A DNA stretch of 9,483 nt from Betaproteobacteria bacterium UBA931 (lineage in GTDB: Bacteria > Pseudomonadota > Gammaproteobacteria > Burkholderiales > Casimicrobiaceae): the NCBI GenBank assembly GCA_002293615.1, contig DBDN01000066.1:11652-21134 (forward strand), written 5' to 3'. The translations under genes were made by a program, and so were the position numbers. The notes beneath the pieces are model-generated. The model ran no database searches. It was given only the letters and a program-made list of their open reading frames with translations, and was not told where the DNA came from. Position 1 is the stretch's first letter, and every line of letters begins with the position of its first letter. Below, piece by piece: positions 6,553 to 9,483 of this stretch.

Positions 6553-7007
6553 TGTTTAATCTATCTACAAGTGAAACCATCTGGAAGAAGGTCAAGGTAC
6601 CGGTGCCGGTCGATTTCGACCGCACCGAAGACCGTATTTTTCAGGCGCAATTCAAACGCCTGTCGGCGAGCGAAATGCGCATCTTGAATCGCCGCCGCTC
6701 ATTGCCGCGCATAGGCGAGAGCATGATCAATGAGTTTGTCGAAGATGGTCGTTTGACTGAGGAAGAGGCAAAGTCCGCACTTGAACTCGGTATCGTCACC
6801 GACGAAGAAATCATCGAGAAATATTTGCTCGACTGGAAAGACGTCATCGATAAGGAAAACAATCCTGTCCCGTTTAATGCGTCATCCGTTGCATTGATGA
6901 TGGACATTGAGCCGGTGCAGTATCACACGGTGCAGGCGTTCTTTGAAGCGCAAGGCGAGGCAAAAGAAAAAAACTTAAAGGCGCGGCGCGCTTCTGGGCG
7001 GAAATAA
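6552..7007 (+). CDS. Tail assembly chaperone, short form (lambda G-like)
   Basis: A 151-residue acidic protein, similar in size to lambda G (140). The N-terminal part is beta-rich (TIWKKVKVPVPVDFD), followed by a helical, charged core (FKRLSASEMRILN, LTEEEAKSAL, TDEEIIEKYLLDWKDV) and a C-terminal helix, QYHTVQAFFEAQGEAKEKN. Such proteins keep the tape measure soluble and recruit tube subunits. The gene sits between tube and tape measure genes, where G/G-T pairs always lie. Its end carries a slippery heptamer at 6968-6974. Ribosomes that do not slip add ten more residues, mostly basic, and stop at 7005-7007. It starts in a 1-nt overlap with the tail tube stop. Confidence 0.85.
   Translation: MFNLSTSETIWKKVKVPVPVDFDRTEDRIFQAQFKRLSASEMRILNRRRSLPRIGESMINEFVEDGRLTEEEAKSALELGIVTDEEIIEKYLLDWKDVIDKENNPVPFNASSVALMMDIEPVQYHTVQAFFEAQGEAKEKNLKARRASGRK
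6968..6993 (+). promoter_or_regulatory. Programmed -1 frameshift site: A AAA AAC with downstream hairpin
   Basis: In the G frame the codons are AAA (6969-6971) and AAC (6972-6974), preceded by A at 6968, which gives the canonical X XXY YYZ heptamer A AAA AAC in the correct register. The downstream open frame (6974-7375) is exactly in -1. A small GC-rich hairpin follows. AGGCGC (6979-6984) pairs with GCGCTT (6988-6993) through six pairs including one G-U, with a 3-nt loop and about 4 nt of spacer. Upstream, GAGG (6957-6960) could act as an internal stimulatory Shine-Dalgarno, as in dnaX. Confidence 0.88.
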
Positions 7008-7375
7008 TTTCCGGCAAGCGTGTTGCGCCAAGTGTTGCGCGTGATGAAGTTGCCGTCATGGCCGAGCAATTGCGGGCAGGCGGTGCCGATGAAGCGGTAA
7101 TCGAACAATTTGTCGAGCGGGAGTTGCAGGGGTGCGAGGAATTCGAGGTGTACAAAGACAATTGGGACGTGGTCTCAATCTTTTTGCGCCTGCGCACGCA
7201 ATGGCAAATTGTCTTGTCCGATGGGCACGGCAAGCGCTGGGAAGGATTACGCTACGAATCTGTCGAGCGTTATCTCACCTTGATGGATGTCCCGGATATC
7301 AAGGGAACTTTTGTGTTGTTGCAAATCATGGAGAGCGCGGCGATGTCCGTACTCAACGCTCGTCGGGGTAAATAA
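6974..7375 (+). CDS. Tail assembly chaperone, T part of the G-T frameshift product
   Basis: This frame is read after a -1 slip, joining 6552-6974 to 6974-7375 for a 274-residue G-T protein, close to lambda G-T (279). It begins LKGAARFWAEIISGKR straight after the slip point and ends DIKGTFVLLQIMESAAMSVL. The C-terminal half, with DNWDVVSIFLRLRTQWQI, GLRYESVERYL and a closing mostly helical stretch, resembles the DUF1799-type T domain of prophage chaperones, which binds the tail tube protein while the G part coats the tape measure. The first in-frame ATG (7058) has no convincing ribosome site and would discard the conserved-looking FWAEIISGK region, so an independent gene is unlikely. The stop overlaps the tape measure ATG (TAATG). 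Confidence 0.85.
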   Translation, partial: LKGAARFWAEIISGKRVAPSVARDEVAVMAEQLRAGGADEAVIEQFVERELQGCEEFEVYKDNWDVVSIFLRLRTQWQIVLSDGHGKRWEGLRYESVERYLTLMDVPDIKGTFVLLQIMESAAMSVLNARRGK

Positions 7376-9483
7376 TGGCATCGGGCAATGCGGTGATCGG
7401 TTTTACCCTGACGGCGGAAGGCTCCGGGTTTGTCGGTGCGATCAACGTCAGTAAACAGGCGCTAAAAAACCTCGGAGACGAATCACAAAAGACAAGCAAG
7501 AAAACGCAGGCATCATTCGACGGCATCAGCGGTGCTGTTAAAAACCTGCTCGGTGCGGTATCGGCGGGTGCAGTCGGGCATTTTATAGCGAGCATCAATG
7601 CTGCCGATGCGTCGTTGATCGACCTTGAAAAAACGACCGGCATCGCCGCCGAACAATTGGCGCGCTACGACAAGGCCGCGGCGCTGGCCGGGGTGAGCCT
7701 CAACCAGATTGCAGACTACTCCATTAAGCTCGGCCAGAAGCTAATCAACGCCATCGAGAAACCGACGGGCGATGCCGCGCGTGCGATGCAAGCGCTGGGG
7801 TTCTCGGCCACCGAAACGGCAAAGCTGATGGAGAATCCGGGCGCAGCGCTTGATACTGTTGCCAAGCGTCTGGCGTCATTCGAAAACGGCACCGAAAAAA
7901 CGGCGGTGGCGATTGCGCTGTGGGGAAAGCAAGGCAAAGATTTGATTCCGGTGTTGGACGATATCGCCGAGCATACCCGCGACGTCGGCGCCGTATCGCG
8001 TGAGCAAGCGGAACGTGCAAAGTACCTGACCGACCAGATGGCGCTGACGAAAATCAAGGCGCAGGAACTTGGCCGCGAATTTTTGAGCGGTCTTTCCCCG
8101 GCGCTGGCTAGTGTTGCCGGTGCGTTTGAAGACGTCGCCGCCGAGCAAGGTACGATGCAAGCGTTTGGCGAGGGCGTCGGGGGGATTTTCAAGGGGCTGG
8201 CGACTGCGTCGGCGGTGCTGTCGACAACGCTAAAAAATGTTGCGGTCGATATTGCTTATTTGAAAGAAGCCGCGGCGGCACGCGGAAAATTCGATGCGAG
8301 CGCTGCCGGTGATTTTGATGCAATGTTCGGATCCGGTGGTAATCGAGCTGCCGAAATGAGCGCCGCACTGCAAACCCGCAATGAGATGATTGCGGAAAGT
8401 ACCGCGGCAATGGAAAGCCTGATTAAAAAAATATGGGAAGAATCGAAAGCGACCGAAGCGGCACTTGATGCATCGAAAAAAGCGCGGCTCAATTACTCGA
8501 ACGCCATCCTGAACCAGATGCTTTCTTTCAACGATGCGGTGATTAAGTCGCTAGAAAAAGAAAAAAAGGAACGCGAGGATACGGCCAAGGCGCTGGCCTC
8601 GCAACAGGCGTCATTCAAAAAAGGCTTGGAAGAAGAACTTGCTTCAGTTGGAAAATCGGAGCGAGAAAAGAAAAAATTGCAAGCGCAAAATTTGAAGCTA
8701 GGCAGTTCGCTTGATGTTTTGATTGATGCGCTTGCCGATGCAAAGGATGCGTTTGAAGCTGAGAAGCAAGCGGTCAAGGAAGCGGAAGAAGCGCAGAAAA
8801 AATTCATTGATGCCGTGCTTGAGCGAGACGAATACTTGCAAAGTATCGAGCGCGAAACCGATTTGCTGAAACTGTCTGCCGCTGAGCGCAAGGTGCAAAT
8901 CGCTTTGCTTGAAGCCGAGCGAAAAGCGTATGGTTTGAGCGCTGACGAACTCGAAGAATACAAAGAGAAGGTCGAAGCGGCGATGCGCCAGCAGATAGCC
9001 GTTGAAGAAAACATCAAAGCGCAAGAAGAACTACGGAACGAATGGATCAAAACCGGCGACCAGATCGAGCAGGCGTTGACCGATGCGCTGGTTGATTCAT
9101 TTGATGACGGAAAAAGCACATGGGACGCACTTAAAGATTACATCAAGAACACAGCCAAAACGCTGGCCGTGCGTATTCCGATCCAGTGGTTGATGGGGTC
9201 GCTGGGCGGCGCGCTTGCCGGTACTTCCGGGGCTTCTACCGGAAGCGCTGTTATCGCGCAAGGCGCTGGCAGCGGCGGCATGGGTGGTGTGATGCAGATC
9301 GGCCAAAGCATTATGGGCATGTTCGGCGGCGGCGGTGGCGGAACCAGCGGATGGATGTCGTCCATTTCAGGATTTTTTGGCGGTGGTGGCGGCGGTACTG
9401 GTGGCGGCATTATGAGCATGTTCGGCGGTGGCAGTGGCAGCATGGGTGGTATGGGTGGCGGCATGGGCGGTTTCGGCGGCGTG
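7375..9483 (+). CDS. Tail tape measure protein (lambda H-like), 3' end outside the window
   Basis: From ATG 7375 the frame is open through 703 codons to the edge, with no stop. It overlaps the T stop by 1 nt. Residues 1-75 (IGFTLTAEGSGFVGAINVS, then a hydrophobic ISGAVKNLLGAVSAGAVGHF) are typical of tape measure starts. Residues 75-260 have the DLEKTTGIAAEQLARY and ALGFSATETAKL type segments of the minor tail/tape measure domain. About 340-555 is a long charged coiled coil with two copies of an L-x-S-x-x-E-R-x-x-x-Q-type motif (416-440 and 490-515). Residues 557-610 (WIKTGDQIEQALTDALVDSF, TWDALKDYIKN, IPIQWLMGSLGG) match the lambda-tail C-terminal module. A Gly/Met/Ser-rich stretch follows. 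The protein sets tail length and is later delivered to the host envelope. Confidence 0.93.
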   Translation, partial: MASGNAVIGFTLTAEGSGFVGAINVSKQALKNLGDESQKTSKKTQASFDGISGAVKNLLGAVSAGAVGHFIASINAADASLIDLEKTTGIAAEQLARYDKAAALAGVSLNQIADYSIKLGQKLINAIEKPTGDAARAMQALGFSATETAKLMENPGAALDTVAKRLASFENGTEKTAVAIALWGKQGKDLIPVLDDIAEHTRDVGAVSREQAERAKYLTDQMALTKIKAQELGREFLSGLSPALASVAGAFEDVAAEQGTMQAFGEGVGGIFKGLATASAVLSTTLKNVAVDIAYLKEAAAARGKFDASAAGDFDAMFGSGGNRAAEMSAALQTRNEMIAESTAAMESLIKKIWEESKATEAALDASKKARLNYSNAILNQMLSFNDAVIKSLEKEKKEREDTAKALASQQASFKKGLEEELASVGKSEREKKKLQAQNLKLGSSLDVLIDALADAKDAFEAEKQAVKEAEEAQKKFIDAVLERDEYLQSIERETDLLKLSAAERKVQIALLEAERKAYGLSADELEEYKEKVEAAMRQQIAVEENIKAQEELRNEWIKTGDQIEQALTDALVDSFDDGKSTWDALKDYIKNTAKTLAVRIPIQWLMGSLGGALAGTSGASTGSAVIAQGAGSGGMGGVMQIGQSIMGMFGGGGGGTSGWMSSISGFFGGGGGGTGGGIMSMFGGGSGSMGGMGGGMGGFGGV
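9268..9483 (+). repeat. Gly/Met-rich low-complexity coding region in the tape measure gene
   Basis: Imperfect GGCGGTGGC-type tracts encode runs of glycine broken by Met, Ser and Phe. Three similar units read MFGGG or FFGGG (near residues 649, 667 and 682), followed by GGMGGGMGGF running to the window edge. The repeats are inside the open frame, not a separate element. Gly-rich tails after the QWLMGSL segment occur in related tape measures, probably as flexible or membrane-active parts. Confidence 0.75.

Noticed and set aside
7058..7375. Stand-alone gene for the T part starting at ATG 7058
   Set aside because: No good ribosome site, and the frame is open and typical of the family back to the slippery site, so a frameshift product is the better model.
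8493..9119. 208-codon minus-strand Ser/Ala/Phe-rich frame
   Set aside because: It is the complement of Glu/Lys/Ala codons of the tape measure coiled coil; composition explained by that gene.
9325..9483. Tandem GGC/GGT tracts as a CRISPR or separate repeat element
   Set aside because: Units are short and imperfect, have no spacers, and stay in frame within the tape measure gene.

Overview
The window is a stretch of late (structural) genes from a tailed bacteriophage or prophage with lambda-type (siphovirus) organisation. Every credible gene is on the + strand, the genes are packed with tiny gaps or overlaps, and the order follows the lambda head-tail module: terminase end, W-like joiner, B-like portal, protease/capsid, an FI-position coiled-coil protein, FII-like joiner, U-like tail terminator, V-like tail tube, G and G-T tail assembly chaperones with a frameshift, and H-like tape measure. 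There are no integrase, lysis, tRNA or host genes, so free phage and prophage cannot be told apart. Base composition (a little over half G+C by eye), strong AAGGA/AGGAG ribosome sites and the protein types suggest a proteobacterial host. The genus cannot be read from this sequence.

Layout. Positions 1-168 hold the last codons of a GpA-type large terminase. 171-461 encode a small helix-turn-helix protein resembling the Mor/C family of phage late activators. 462-545 is the only real intergenic gap; it holds a strong terminator-like hairpin (460-508) and a second perfect dyad (515-542) just before the next gene. 546-4268 are the head genes: gpW-like joiner, lambda-type portal, and one 650-residue polyprotein joining an HK97-type prohead protease, an acidic scaffold-like linker and the HK97-fold major capsid protein. 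4278-5433 hold the connector genes: an Ala/Glu/Lys coiled-coil protein, an FII-like head-tail joiner and a tail terminator. 5426-7375 encode a small conserved-type protein, the tail tube protein and the tail assembly chaperone pair. 7375-9483 is the tape measure gene, open to the right edge of the window.

How the genes work together. The terminase packages DNA through the portal into a capsid built from the protease-scaffold-capsid polyprotein. The gpW-, FII- and terminator-like proteins join head to tail. The tube protein polymerises around the tape measure, helped by the G and G-T chaperones. Three expression devices are visible: a near-perfect Shine-Dalgarno and ATG inside the protease-capsid gene (2817-2831) that could make a protease-free scaffold-capsid product, a canonical A AAA AAC -1 slippery site with a downstream hairpin (6968-6993), and the regulator/terminator/dyad cluster that interrupts the late operon after the terminase.
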